The notes: a model not told the origin generated them from the letters alone. 42,742 nucleotides of DNA from Candidatus Latescibacterota bacterium (GCA_020352495.1 CP070677.1:263657-306398), one strand, 5' to 3'. Shown: positions 24,669-33,939, counted from the stretch's first letter. Numbers and translations are program-made.

Positions 24669-24701
24669 GGGTTATAACCCCCAACGGGGCGTTTATTCAA
24701 A
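24669..24701 (-). promoter_or_regulatory. promoter/operator of the sigma module
   Basis: Minus strand: TTGAAT, 17-base spacer, TTATAA. The -10 lies within a perfect 12-base palindrome GGGTTATAACCC (24669-24680), which abuts a second inverted repeat CCCC-AAC-GGGG (24679-24689 on plus). The arrangement suggests a repressor or self-regulation site, but no ECF-type GGAAC-N16-CGT element is visible. Confidence 0.4.
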
Positions 24702-24828
24702 TTCGTTTTGATATTTGTTATCCTGGTGCTTTGCCCGCACTCCCACTATAATGGCTCCCACACCGAGGGCAACGCGTTCGATTTCACTGAGTTATCTTAC
24801 CACGTTGGAAGGCAAAGACGCAGGTGAA

Positions 24829-26460
24829 ATGGGGACCAAAACCAAGATAATGATCCTGTCGTCGGCCGGTGTTCTCTTTCTTTTGCTGGCCGTGCCGTTC
24901 TGGCAATGGATACCGGACGACGCGTACATCAGTTTCGAATATGCCCGCAACCTCGCCACGGGCGACGGTCTCGTTTTCAACCCCGGGGAGCGTGTGGAAG
25001 GGTTTTCCAACCTCCTGTGGACGCTCATCCTGGCGCTCGCTGCCCGTCTTGGAGGCGACATCGAGCTCATCGCCCGTCTCATATCGATGGCCGCTGCTTT
25101 GGCATCGCTGGGGCTCATACTGGCTCTCTTGCTTCCACGCCGCGAGGCGAAGGACAGCGTCATAGAGGCGGACGCGACGCCCACGATCGCTGCGTTGATG
25201 ATCGTGTCGGGTTGTTTCTTTCCACTTGCGTTTTACGCGACGGCGGGTTTGGAAACGGCGTTCTATTTGTTATGTCTACTCACCGGCGCCGTATGTCATC
25301 TCAAGGCGGTGAACCGTCGAACCGTCCGTCTCCACTATGTCTCGCTCTTTGCCTTCCTGGCCGCCGCAATGTTGAGACCAGAGGGCGTGGGATTTCTCAT
25401 CATCAATGTTGCGTTTTTGCTCTTGCGACGAAAACGAATCCCCATGGGCGTTCTGCTAACCGGCGCGGCGGTTTTGTTGGGTTACGCGGCAATAGTCGTG
25501 ATCAAATACGAGTACTTTGGCAACATCGTCCCAAATACGTACTTTGCCAAACCCGGCGCATCGTGGCATTATCTTACGCCACTGTTCCGTGGTCTTCGGT
25601 ACTTGATACGTTTTTTCGTAACGAGCGGTTTGTTGCTACTCCTGCCGTTTGTGTTTTTCGTACCCAAGAGCCGTGGTCAACGATACGCCTGGGTCTATCT
25701 TTTCTCGTTCGCGGCGTGTCAGCTGGCATTCATCCTCTTTGTCGGAGCCGATATCCTCCGATTCGATCGGTTTGCCGTACCGCTTTATCCCTGGATCATT
25801 GGACTCGCGTCCCTGGGCGCACTCGGAGGGCCCCAAAAGCCTTACGCCCCTTCGAGGACCGCATTGAAGCGGACGTTGATCGTGTGCGCCGCTTTGATCG
25901 TCCTCCTAAACGGGATCCGAGTCGTCCGCGCACACAGAAAGTACTGTGTTCACGATTGGATGCATGCCCGAGCGCACTGTGAGATCGGCCGCTTTCTGGG
26001 GAAGGTTCTGCCCCAAGGCGGTGGGATCGTCGCCAACGAAATCGGTGCAATCAGATACCACTCGGGTCACGCCGTTCTGGACATGCTGGGACTGACCGAT
26101 AGCACCGTCAGCGCCATCCGGTACGAGTCCTTCCAGACGTACGGGATTGGAAGCAGCCCGTGGAGCACGGTATCGGTGACGCGTTATCTTTTTGACCAGG
26201 ATCCGGAGTGCGTACTGCTGCCCTCGCTCGAGATCCTCTCTCTCGACGACAAGACGGAACACCAGTCAACGATGCACCCTCTGTGGTACACGATTTTTAC
26301 CGAGCCGCGGTTGGACAGAGGATATCGACCCATCTGTTATTTCCAGATTCATCCCGCCAAATTTCTTTATGTCTTCGTACGAAATGACGTCGGTATCGAA
26401 CTCGAACCGTCGGATCTCCCACACGGACGCTGCCTCGAATCACGTCTAATCAGAGAATAA
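24829..26460 (+). CDS. GT-C type membrane glycosyltransferase
   Basis: Polytopic inner-membrane protein, about 543 aa from the ATG at 24829 (the start is uncertain; in-frame upstream codons to 24715 are open). About 9-11 hydrophobic helices lie in the first 400 residues, and a soluble domain follows. The first extracytoplasmic loop carries DDAYISFEYARNLATGDG and the linked GLVFNPGERVEGFSNLLWT, the signature of lipid-phosphosugar-dependent GT-C enzymes such as the mycobacterial arabinosyltransferase AftB and its relatives; the Asp-Asp pair is the expected catalytic base. Probable job: adding a sugar to an envelope glycan or lipid. Acceptor unknown. Convergence of two divergent units: it faces away from the sigma gene. 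Confidence 0.8.
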   Translation: MGTKTKIMILSSAGVLFLLLAVPFWQWIPDDAYISFEYARNLATGDGLVFNPGERVEGFSNLLWTLILALAARLGGDIELIARLISMAAALASLGLILALLLPRREAKDSVIEADATPTIAALMIVSGCFFPLAFYATAGLETAFYLLCLLTGAVCHLKAVNRRTVRLHYVSLFAFLAAAMLRPEGVGFLIINVAFLLLRRKRIPMGVLLTGAAVLLGYAAIVVIKYEYFGNIVPNTYFAKPGASWHYLTPLFRGLRYLIRFFVTSGLLLLLPFVFFVPKSRGQRYAWVYLFSFAACQLAFILFVGADILRFDRFAVPLYPWIIGLASLGALGGPQKPYAPSRTALKRTLIVCAALIVLLNGIRVVRAHRKYCVHDWMHARAHCEIGRFLGKVLPQGGGIVANEIGAIRYHSGHAVLDMLGLTDSTVSAIRYESFQTYGIGSSPWSTVSVTRYLFDQDPECVLLPSLEILSLDDKTEHQSTMHPLWYTIFTEPRLDRGYRPICYFQIHPAKFLYVFVRNDVGIELEPSDLPHGRCLESRLIRE

Positions 26461-26653
26461 CGCTGCCCCCCCCGACTGCTCTGGGAATACCCGTTTCGCG
26501 TCGAATATCCGTCTCAACACGGCATTTCCACCCATCCGGCCAGATTTCTTGTTGCCAACTGTCGGGCATTGAAGTAGAGTTTTTGCCTCGCGGTTTCTGT
26601 ATTTTGGTGCAGCATACTGCGATGTCTTGGTAACCGGCCGAACCCAAAAAACC

Positions 26654-28255
26654 ATGATGGATCTCGCGACTTTTCTTGAAGCACATCTTCGAGTGGTCGA
26701 ACCGTTGAGCCGGGATATCAATCTCGCGTACTGGAACGCCACGATATCCGGTGATCCCAACGACTTCGAGCGATATGCCACACTCCAGCTGAGAGTTCAG
26801 AAAATCTATTCCAACCCCGACGAGTTCGATCTGATCCGCAAGTGGAAAGACGATCCGAGAATCACCGGGCCGCTCGAGCGCCGGCAGGTGGACCTTCTCT
26901 ACAACGACTATCTACGAAACCAGATTGATCCTGCGCTCAACGAACAGATCACCAAGCTTAGCAGCAAGATCGAGAATCAGTTCAGCACCCATCGCGCGAC
27001 GCTCGACGGCAGAGAGGTCACAAGTAATGACATCCACCAAATATTGAAGCAAAGCACCGATGCCGAACTCAGAAAAAAGGCCTGGCAGGCGGGAAAAGTC
27101 GTTGGCGGGATCGTCGAATCGGATCTATTGAGGTTGGTGAAGCTCAGAAACGAAGCGGCGGAATGCCTTGGTTATGACAATTACTACACGATGTCACTGG
27201 ATCTCAACGAACAGAACGAATCTGCCATCGTTGGCCTGTTCGACGAGATTGACGACTTGACCAACGCGCCGTTCGAGAAACAAAAACAAGAAATCGACGA
27301 GAAACTTGCCATGCGTTACGGCCTAAAGGTGGCTGATCTCCGCCCCTGGCATTATGACGACCCGTTTTTTCAGGAGGCACCAAAAGTTCTCCAGGTCGAC
27401 CTCGACAAATATTATCACAAAACGGACATCCTCGAGCTCGTATCGATGTTCTTCCGAGGAATCGGGCTCGATCTCGATGACGTGCTCGCCAGAAGCGACC
27501 TCTACGAGAAACCGGGCAAAGATCAGCATGCGTACTGCACGGACATCGACCGAAAGGGAGATATCCGAATCCTCGCAAACATCAAAAATGACGAAAACTG
27601 GACGGCAACGATGCTCCACGAACTCGGGCACGCCGCATACGACAAACACATCGACGGCCGGCTTCCCTTTCTGCTACGACATCAAGCCCATATTTTCACG
27701 ACCGAAGCCGTGGCGATGATGTTTGGTCGGCTTTCGAAGGACGGGGTGTGGATCCGTGATGCGTTGGGTATCCCCGATGAGAATGAAAGGATGATTACGG
27801 CGACGATCACCGAACTCCTCAAAATGTCACAACTGATCTTTGCGCGGTGGGCATTGGTGATGATGAATTTCGAGCGGGCCCTGTACGCGGATCCTGGGCA
27901 GAACCTCAACGAACTATGGTGGGCGCTCGTTGATCGTTATCAACTTCTTACGCCGCCCGACGAGCCTGATTTCCCCTATTGGGCCGCCAAAAGCCACGTC
28001 GTCTCAGCCCCCGTCTATTATCACAATTATCTCCTTGGCGAGATCCTCGCGTCCCAATTCACGGCCCATATTCGCGAGCACGTATTCTCTCCCACCTCGC
28101 CGGGCCGCTCGTTCTACGGGCACCCCGAAATCGGTGACTATCTCCGGGAAATGATCTTCAAACCGGGCGCCCGGTTTCGCTGGGACACGATGATCGAAAA
28201 GGCAACCGGAGAACCTCTCACACCAAAGCACTTTGTAGAACAGTTTATGCGGTGA
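26654..28255 (+). CDS. M2-type (ACE-like) zinc metallopeptidase
   Basis: Cytoplasmic peptidase of about 533 aa with no signal peptide, of the M2/M3 gluzincin type. Zinc motif HELGH at 322-326 and third ligand Glu351 in TTEAVAMMFG. The N-terminal block (PLSRDINLAYWNATISGD and the following helices) and the STDAELRKKAWQAGK region match the bacterial proteins usually filed as M2-family metallopeptidases. Likely an intracellular dipeptidyl- or oligopeptidase. The start is uncertain: no clear ribosome site; ATG at 26654 or the adjacent ATG at 26657 are chosen over a TTG at 26627. It follows the glycosyltransferase gene by about 190 bases on the same strand. Confidence 0.88.
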   Translation: MMDLATFLEAHLRVVEPLSRDINLAYWNATISGDPNDFERYATLQLRVQKIYSNPDEFDLIRKWKDDPRITGPLERRQVDLLYNDYLRNQIDPALNEQITKLSSKIENQFSTHRATLDGREVTSNDIHQILKQSTDAELRKKAWQAGKVVGGIVESDLLRLVKLRNEAAECLGYDNYYTMSLDLNEQNESAIVGLFDEIDDLTNAPFEKQKQEIDEKLAMRYGLKVADLRPWHYDDPFFQEAPKVLQVDLDKYYHKTDILELVSMFFRGIGLDLDDVLARSDLYEKPGKDQHAYCTDIDRKGDIRILANIKNDENWTATMLHELGHAAYDKHIDGRLPFLLRHQAHIFTTEAVAMMFGRLSKDGVWIRDALGIPDENERMITATITELLKMSQLIFARWALVMMNFERALYADPGQNLNELWWALVDRYQLLTPPDEPDFPYWAAKSHVVSAPVYYHNYLLGEILASQFTAHIREHVFSPTSPGRSFYGHPEIGDYLREMIFKPGARFRWDTMIEKATGEPLTPKHFVEQFMR

Positions 28256-28427
28256 TCGCGTCACTTCTGCGCTGCCAATCGGTAAGGACGTCACGCGGTA
28301 CCACGCAGCCAGTACAATAAAAAAAACGATATAAACGGTGAGTTTTCCCTCGAGATCGAGGTGTGCGGATTCGAAATGCAGGACAACGGCCGGATCATCG
28401 GTCAGCCGCCACCCATGACTGGCTTCG

Positions 28428-29870
28428 CTACCCTTTGATCACACCGATTGGTTTGATTTCGACGACCTTCGTCGTGATTCTCGCCTCGTGCAGGACATCC
28501 ACGACATCGGAGACATCTTTGTAGGCCTCGGGCATCTCTTCGGCGAGAGTTCGGCGATCCTTTGCGACTACGGTGACACCCTTCGCTTTGAGCTCCTCGG
28601 TGAGAGCCCTTCCCCGGCCCTTTTTCAGTGCAGACCGCCGGCTCAACACCCGACCCGCCCCATGACACGAACTGTAAAATGGGTGTTCCTCGTCGGTCGC
28701 CGACCCAACGAGGAGGTACGATGCCGTCCCCATGTCGCCCGGGACGAGCACCGGCTGACCGACCGAGCGGAATCGATCGGGGATCCGGGTGTCTCCGGGT
28801 GGAAGGGCACGCGTGGCGCCTTTTCGATGAACGCAAACCTTTACGTCACGTCCGCCCACCTTGTGCGTCTCGATCTTGGCAATATTGTGACAGACATCGT
28901 AAATCAATCGATATCCGAGACTCTCCGTCGACGTATCGAGTACGTCGGCGAGCGCACGCTCCGAGAGAACCATCAGTGTTTGCCGGTTGGCCCACGCGTA
29001 GTTGGCCGCAGCCGCCATGGCACCAAAATACGATTTGCCGATATCTGAATCCAGCGGAGCGGCCGCCAACTGACGGTCCGGCAGAGTGAACTTGTACTGA
29101 TGGGTTTTCGCCGCCATGGTTTTGAGATAGTCCGCGCAAACCTGATGCCCCAACCCCCGCGAGCCGCAGTGGATCATAACCGTGACTTGGCCTTTCTCCA
29201 GGCCAAATACTTTGGCAATCTCCGGCTCGAACACACGCTCCACATAACCAATCTCAAGGAAATGATTTCCCGATCCGAGCGAACCAAGCTGATGACGCCC
29301 GCGCTCTACGGCACGATCGCTTACGTCGTCGGGCTCGGCCCCGTCCATCGCCCCCGACTCCTCGCAGAATGCCAGATCCGTCTCTGTGCCCAACCCATGC
29401 TCGACCACGTATCCGGCACCCTTTTTCAACACCTTCTTGAGCTCCTTGGCCGTGAGTTTGCCAAACCCAGTCTCATGTGGAGATGGACCACACGGGATCG
29501 TTTGAAAGAGATGTCTAATGATCCCTTCGATCCGGTCGCGAATATCATCGATCCTCAGCGCGCTCGCCATGAGTCTCACACCACAATTGATGTCATAACC
29601 CACACCACCCGGTGAAATCACACCGTCTTGGTCGAACGCGGTCGCCGCGACCCCCCCGATGGGAAAACCATAGCCTACGTGTATGTCGGGCATCGCCCAC
29701 GAATACCCGACGATTCCCGGCAGGTGTGCCACATTTATGACCTGTGTGAACGCCTGATCCCGCCGTATGTCCTCGATGAGCCGGTCACTGGCAAAGATCC
29801 GCCCCGGGACACGCATACCACCTTCCGGTGGTATCTCCCACAAATAACTATTCTTGCGAACGAGCTTCAC
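28428..29870 (-). CDS. rtcB: RNA-splicing ligase RtcB
   Basis: RtcB, which joins RNA 2',3'-cyclic phosphate (or 3'-phosphate) ends to 5'-OH ends using GTP and Mn2+, 480 aa. Metal-site blocks: GGVGYDINCGVR (Asp93, Cys96), GSGNHFLE, and MIHCGSRGLGHQV; the histidine that becomes guanylylated is in SSCHGAGR (His403). Length and motifs fit the archaeal/bacterial long form. The start is a GTG with AAGGGGG upstream. No archease gene is near. It follows the SAM hydrolase gene by 15 bases, so the three-gene set patatin, SAM hydrolase, rtcB is probably one transcript. Confidence 0.97.
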   Translation of the reverse strand: MKLVRKNSYLWEIPPEGGMRVPGRIFASDRLIEDIRRDQAFTQVINVAHLPGIVGYSWAMPDIHVGYGFPIGGVAATAFDQDGVISPGGVGYDINCGVRLMASALRIDDIRDRIEGIIRHLFQTIPCGPSPHETGFGKLTAKELKKVLKKGAGYVVEHGLGTETDLAFCEESGAMDGAEPDDVSDRAVERGRHQLGSLGSGNHFLEIGYVERVFEPEIAKVFGLEKGQVTVMIHCGSRGLGHQVCADYLKTMAAKTHQYKFTLPDRQLAAAPLDSDIGKSYFGAMAAAANYAWANRQTLMVLSERALADVLDTSTESLGYRLIYDVCHNIAKIETHKVGGRDVKVCVHRKGATRALPPGDTRIPDRFRSVGQPVLVPGDMGTASYLLVGSATDEEHPFYSSCHGAGRVLSRRSALKKGRGRALTEELKAKGVTVVAKDRRTLAEEMPEAYKDVSDVVDVLHEARITTKVVEIKPIGVIKG

Positions 29871-29885
29871 TCGCGGCCGCCCCCT

Positions 29886-30731
29886 TCAGACAAGCGTGAG
29901 TTCGATGTCGATCCGTCCCGCATCGGGGAAACGGTCAATGGCACGCCCTTGATTGACCGAGATCTCGACGAGGTTCCAGCTGTTGAGTATCACCATCAAC
30001 TCCCCCATCTTGGCACGGGAAAAATAATCGTCGATACCATCGACCCCAACAGTATTATTGACAGAGATATGGATTTGCGCAAGGGGGGTGTTCCCAAAAA
30101 CACGCTTGATATCCGAACCGGAAATGTTTGTGAGGATGTTCCCAAACGAATCAACGTACCGACTGGACCCCTTTATCAAATGCGTGCCATATTCCACAGA
30201 GGGAAGCGTCAGCGTTTCGTACACGTCTATTCTGGGGCCAAGATGTGAAACCGGACCGCCGTTTGCGAGATAGGCCGCCGCCGGAGCAAACACGTCACGT
30301 CCCAAAAACGTTTGGCCAAAATCTCGATGCTTTCGGATCTCGGCCACCGCATCCTCGGTGATCGAGAATGTCGATTCGATCCCGTGTTCCACTTCGATAT
30401 CGCTCACCAAACCGTTATCCGGCGCAACGAGATATCGCCCCTTTGATACGAAAGCGAGGTTCTTGCGCTCGCCCCCGACCCCCGGGTCCACGACGGCCAA
30501 ATAAACGGTTCCCTCGGCAAAAAGTCCAAAGGTCCGAGCGAGAACGAAGCTCCCCTCGTCGACCGAGTATGGGCGGATGCCGTGAGTGAGGTCCACGATT
30601 GTGGCGTCCGGGTCGACGGAGAGGACCGCGCCTTTCAACGCACCGACGTAAAAGCTGTCGCCCCCAAAGTCGGTGAGCATGACGACAGCCGGCTTCGAAC
30701 GTCCGAGGCTCGAGTGGGACACGGATTTCAT
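29886..30731 (-). CDS. SAM hydroxide adenosyltransferase (SAM hydrolase, DUF62)
   Basis: DUF62 protein, 281 aa, which splits S-adenosylmethionine into adenosine and methionine with water. Typical blocks: LTDFGGDSFYVGALKG (about 19-34), IVDLTHGI, YLAVVDPGVGG, VAPDNGLVSD, and the C-terminal DSFGNILTNIS. Its ATG overlaps the patatin gene stop by four bases and it ends 15 bases before rtcB. It belongs to the fluorinase/chlorinase superfamily, but the hydrolase-type motifs give no reason to suggest halogenation. Confidence 0.93.
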   Translation of the reverse strand: MKSVSHSSLGRSKPAVVMLTDFGGDSFYVGALKGAVLSVDPDATIVDLTHGIRPYSVDEGSFVLARTFGLFAEGTVYLAVVDPGVGGERKNLAFVSKGRYLVAPDNGLVSDIEVEHGIESTFSITEDAVAEIRKHRDFGQTFLGRDVFAPAAAYLANGGPVSHLGPRIDVYETLTLPSVEYGTHLIKGSSRYVDSFGNILTNISGSDIKRVFGNTPLAQIHISVNNTVGVDGIDDYFSRAKMGELMVILNSWNLVEISVNQGRAIDRFPDAGRIDIELTLV

Positions 30732-31567
30732 GATCGATGAGGGGACATTCTCCTGAGAAGTCGACGGAGCCTACTGTTTTTCCGCTTCCACGCTTTCACG
30801 ATATCCGGGATCATCCTTACGGTCGCGTCATAACCCGCCTTCACCAAGCGCTCGGACGGCTCGAAATCGAACGGACTAAAATCATCCATATCGGGGTGAA
30901 TCAGGATATCTGCCTTTCGCATCGACACGACGTAGTTGGTCCTGGCCACCAACCCGGTGATGTGGATCGCCAACTGTAGGTAGTTGCGTGGGCGGCCGTA
31001 CATGGGTACTTTGTGCGCCAGGTGCACGCCGATCACAAACATCTCATCCTTTTCCCGCAGGGTTTCGATGGGGAGGTATTCCGAAAAACCACCGTCGACA
31101 TAATAGCGGTCACCGATCTCGACCGGCAAAAAAATCTGAGGAATCGTGCAGCTGGCCCTGACTGCTCGAGCCACATCCCCAGACTCAAACGCTTTTCTCT
31201 CGCCCGTCGCCAGGTCGGTCGCAATGACGCTGCAGGGGATATTGAGTTCGGAGAATTCCAGATCGCCGACTTGTTCCCTCACAAACTCTTCGATCGGTTT
31301 GCTCGAGATGACCCCCAACCGCGACAGCCGGATCTTGACGAGCTTCCCCCAGCTCAGTGTGCTCGCGACCTCAGTCATCCTTTGCACGGACATCCCTGAC
31401 GCGAAGAACACGGCGACCATACTCCCACCGCTCGCTCCCGAGATACGGTTGATGGGAAGCTCGGACTCCTGTAGAGCCTGAAGGGCTCCGATGTGAGCAA
31501 CGGCCTTTGCGGTACCGCCGCTCAGCGCCACCCCTATTGGCAATCCGTTAAACGGCATCGCTTGCAC
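30728..31567 (-). CDS. patatin-like phospholipase
   Basis: Patatin-like serine acylhydrolase, 279 aa. The oxyanion glycine-rich loop is ALSGGTAKAVAHIG (14-27), the nucleophile Ser46 is in GASGGS, and the catalytic Asp158 is in VDGGFSEY. This RssA-like short form has no signal peptide. The start is a GTG at 31567 or ATG at 31558; no clear ribosome site. It overlaps the SAM hydrolase gene by four bases. Substrate is unknown; patatins of this kind act on phospholipids or fatty acyl esters. Confidence 0.93.
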   Translation of the reverse strand: MQAMPFNGLPIGVALSGGTAKAVAHIGALQALQESELPINRISGASGGSMVAVFFASGMSVQRMTEVASTLSWGKLVKIRLSRLGVISSKPIEEFVREQVGDLEFSELNIPCSVIATDLATGERKAFESGDVARAVRASCTIPQIFLPVEIGDRYYVDGGFSEYLPIETLREKDEMFVIGVHLAHKVPMYGRPRNYLQLAIHITGLVARTNYVVSMRKADILIHPDMDDFSPFDFEPSERLVKAGYDATVRMIPDIVKAWKRKNSRLRRLLRRMSPHRS

Positions 31568-31664
31568 GCCGGTTCGATGAAGGGCGATCCGATTTGGAAC
31601 ATCCGGACATCATGAGGAGTATGCTAGATCGAAAACCGGCCGGACGTAAAGTGATTTTGACCGG

Positions 31665-32294
31665 TTAGAGGTCGAGCATCACGCCGGCCTCGATCTGAAA
31701 CGTTCGAAGACTCGCATCGGTAAAGATCACCCCGTAACGCGTCTCACTAAAAATAGCAAGCGGCATAACGGGAAGAGAGACTTTGAGCCCGACGAGACCG
31801 TCGGCGCTCATTCGCGCGCTGTCTTTGAGCAGGGCCACTGGGTCATCGGCCAACGCCGGGTCGTATCCAGAGCCAGAGTCGGCCAACTGCAAGACTGCCT
31901 CGGTGTTTATGAGATGCCATCCCGCACCTGCCCCGAGATAAAGTGCGACCGGTGAACCGGGAGCCCGGATCAGGTTCTTCTTGACCAGAGCAAGAACGTG
32001 GAAGTCCTGGAATTGGAAACTCGTAGTAATTGGGACGCCACCGTATTCGTATGTGTAAACGAAATCATTGGTGAAGTAGTTCGCGTGCAGCTCAAAATCG
32101 AGCACTGGAAGCGTTGTGATCTCGAGCACCGCTCCGTAGTATCCGGAGAGTCCCACGTCACCGCTCGACGGCAACACGTCTCCGCTGTAATTTGCAAAAC
32201 CAGCCTTCCCGCCGACCGCCACACCCACCATGGCGGCTGAGGTTGTCGGATAACCTATCACGAGCACACAGAGCAAAAGAGCCATCTTTTTCAT
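31665..32294 (-). CDS. outer-membrane beta-barrel candidate
   Basis: 209-aa secreted protein from the ATG at 32294 (GAGGAGG upstream). Signal peptide about residues 1-20 (MKKMALLLCVLVIGYPTTSA). The mature sequence alternates hydrophobic residues, repeats Gly/Tyr/Asn-rich strands (GLSGYYGAVLEI, DFELHANYFTNDFVYTYEYGG, LYLGAGAGWHLINTE), and ends in an aromatic-free ...EAGVMLDL, which is a weak version of a barrel end strand. This is the profile of an 8-stranded OmpA/OmpW-like barrel. I do not recognise a named family. Confidence 0.72.
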   Translation of the reverse strand: MKKMALLLCVLVIGYPTTSAAMVGVAVGGKAGFANYSGDVLPSSGDVGLSGYYGAVLEITTLPVLDFELHANYFTNDFVYTYEYGGVPITTSFQFQDFHVLALVKKNLIRAPGSPVALYLGAGAGWHLINTEAVLQLADSGSGYDPALADDPVALLKDSARMSADGLVGLKVSLPVMPLAIFSETRYGVIFTDASLRTFQIEAGVMLDL

Positions 32295-32496
32295 GTCCGC
32301 CTCCTCTTCAAGAGCGTCGCATTGGACGGAGCAAGTTTTGAACCACCGCGAGGGTGGAGTGGCGCGCGGCAAACACGGTGAGTCGGGCGGACATCGATCG
32401 CGGTCCCCGGTGGCACATGGAGACGCCCGCCGGAGGGATATGTAAACGGGGCTTCAGAAGGGATTAGAGGAAGACCGGAGATGGTTTTCGATCGCC

Positions 32497-32823
32497 CTAC
32501 TCTTCGAGGACTTCCTGAAGGAACGCCCTGTAACCGTCGGAGAGGGAAGAAAGATCGGCCGCTATGATCTCGGGCACGTCGTAGCTGTGAATCTTGGTGA
32601 CCGCCTCCACGATGGCTGCGAAATTCTCGCTGCTTGTTTTCGCAAACATCATGACTTCGTCGTCTTTGACGAGCTCTCCTTTCCAACGGTAGACACTTCG
32701 GCAGGAAGGAACGAGATTCACACAAGCGGCGAGACGTTTCTCAACCAGATTCTCAGCGATCCCTTCGGCTTCATCCATGTTCGAGGCCGTCATGAACACA
32801 ATCTGATACGCTCTTTGGTTCAT
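32497..32823 (-). CDS. cutA: divalent-cation tolerance protein CutA
   Basis: CutA1-type trimeric protein, 108 aa from ATG 32823 (GGAGG five bases upstream; earlier in-frame GTG/TTG codons are rejected). Recognised by the TASNMDEAEGIAENLVEKRLAACVNLVPSCRSVYRWKGE block and the end PEIIAADLSS. Linked to copper tolerance in E. coli, but often of unclear role. Same strand as the PP-loop gene, 84 bases downstream of it. Confidence 0.94.
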   Translation of the reverse strand: MNQRAYQIVFMTASNMDEAEGIAENLVEKRLAACVNLVPSCRSVYRWKGELVKDDEVMMFAKTSSENFAAIVEAVTKIHSYDVPEIIAADLSSLSDGYRAFLQEVLEE

Positions 32824-32907
32824 TTCCTCCTCCAGGTTGTTGCATTCAACAATGACTTTCCGCACCCTACCTCACGGTCACGGTGCACAGGGGCCCACGC
32901 CTCCGAA

Positions 32908-33939
32908 TCAGAGTCGGTACCTAGCCAGCGTCTCGCTCGATGCCGGAGGAACAGTTATGAGCTTGACATGATCGCCGCGGGTGAATTTGACCTCAATAGC
33001 CGGTTCGCCCTTGCCGTCGCTGTACCGTGCAACTATGGAGGCGATTTCGTCCCAATCCTCGTCGCTGATCTCGCCGATTACGATCGCGGTCGGGCCGGCG
33101 AATCCCAAGACTCCCGCAGACCAATGGTCGTCCTTGTAGTGATGGAGAAAATCGTTCTCGATCTTGTCTCTGCCGACGATGAGCTTGAGCCGCGGAGACA
33201 ACCGGAAATGCCGGCCCACCCCAAGTATGAAAACGTCCTCGACACGAAGATTCTCCCCACCCCGGTGTCTGATCGCATCCTTGAATTTTGCCGAGTAGGC
33301 TTTATCGGTCAGAAAACAACAACCACCGGCGGGTTGCATGAATCTGGTAAGCCCGTAACGCTCGGCCAGCTCGATCTGTATCTTTCTACCTCGACCGGCA
33401 ATCGCAAGAAGTTTTTCGCGATCGACGAGCCCTCGATTTTCGACATCGGTGGGTGGGAGAAGCCTGGCGGACAGCGGTCTCAACAACTGCCCCTCCAAAC
33501 CAGCGGCAAGCTCCACCGAACGAAGGGCGCTTTTGACTTGCGACATTGGCCGTTGCCCAAGCACCTCACCGGTGAATACAAAATCGGCTCCCGTCTCTTC
33601 CATATGTTCTCTCGCCTTCTCGAGCATGAACACCCTGCAATCGATGCACGGATTCATGTGTTTCCCATACCCAAACCTGGGGCGGAGCACCACGGGGAGA
33701 TATTCCTCCGATATGTCGATCAGCTCGACGGGAACACCGATCTCGGCGCCCACCTGCAACGCGTGATTGGCGATCGGGCGCTCTTTTCTGCCTACCCTAC
33801 TGTTATGGCCGGTGACACAGAAACCGGTAAAAAAGTGAAGACACTCGACGTCGGCCCCCGCGTCCCGCAGCACGAGGCACGCGAGCGCGGAATCCAATCC
33901 GCCCGAAAGTAGACCAATTCCTTTGGCTTTTTTCGACAT
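32908..33939 (-). CDS. PP-loop ATPase, MnmA/ThiI-like (tRNA sulfurtransferase type)
   Basis: 343-aa protein with an N-terminal adenine-nucleotide alpha-hydrolase domain. The PP-loop is SGGLDS (12-17). Candidate catalytic or metal-binding cysteines sit in NPCIDC (Cys98, Cys101) and in GGCC (Cys207, Cys208). The second half looks like a substrate-binding domain (SDEDWDEIASIVARYSDGKGEP...). The order PP-loop, Cys-x-x-Cys and later Cys resembles the tRNA thiouridylases MnmA/ThiI and their shorter relatives, so a tRNA or cofactor thiolation role is likely but not proven. A promoter is visible upstream (34057-34085). Confidence 0.75.
   Translation of the reverse strand: MSKKAKGIGLLSGGLDSALACLVLRDAGADVECLHFFTGFCVTGHNSRVGRKERPIANHALQVGAEIGVPVELIDISEEYLPVVLRPRFGYGKHMNPCIDCRVFMLEKAREHMEETGADFVFTGEVLGQRPMSQVKSALRSVELAAGLEGQLLRPLSARLLPPTDVENRGLVDREKLLAIAGRGRKIQIELAERYGLTRFMQPAGGCCFLTDKAYSAKFKDAIRHRGGENLRVEDVFILGVGRHFRLSPRLKLIVGRDKIENDFLHHYKDDHWSAGVLGFAGPTAIVIGEISDEDWDEIASIVARYSDGKGEPAIEVKFTRGDHVKLITVPPASSETLARYRL

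Noticed and set aside
28428..31567. Patatin gene as part of an anti-phage CBASS-like system (CapV type)
   Set aside because: No nucleotide cyclase or other defence gene is adjacent; motifs and context fit an ordinary RssA-like patatin.
31634..31666. Inverted repeat AACCGG/CCGGTT downstream of the barrel gene stop
   Set aside because: Loop of 21 bases, only six pairs and a short T run; too weak to call a terminator.
32587..33912. Long plus-strand open frame (441 codons) opposite cutA and the PP-loop gene
   Set aside because: Antisense shadow of well-supported genes; translation has no protein-like motifs and no ribosome site.
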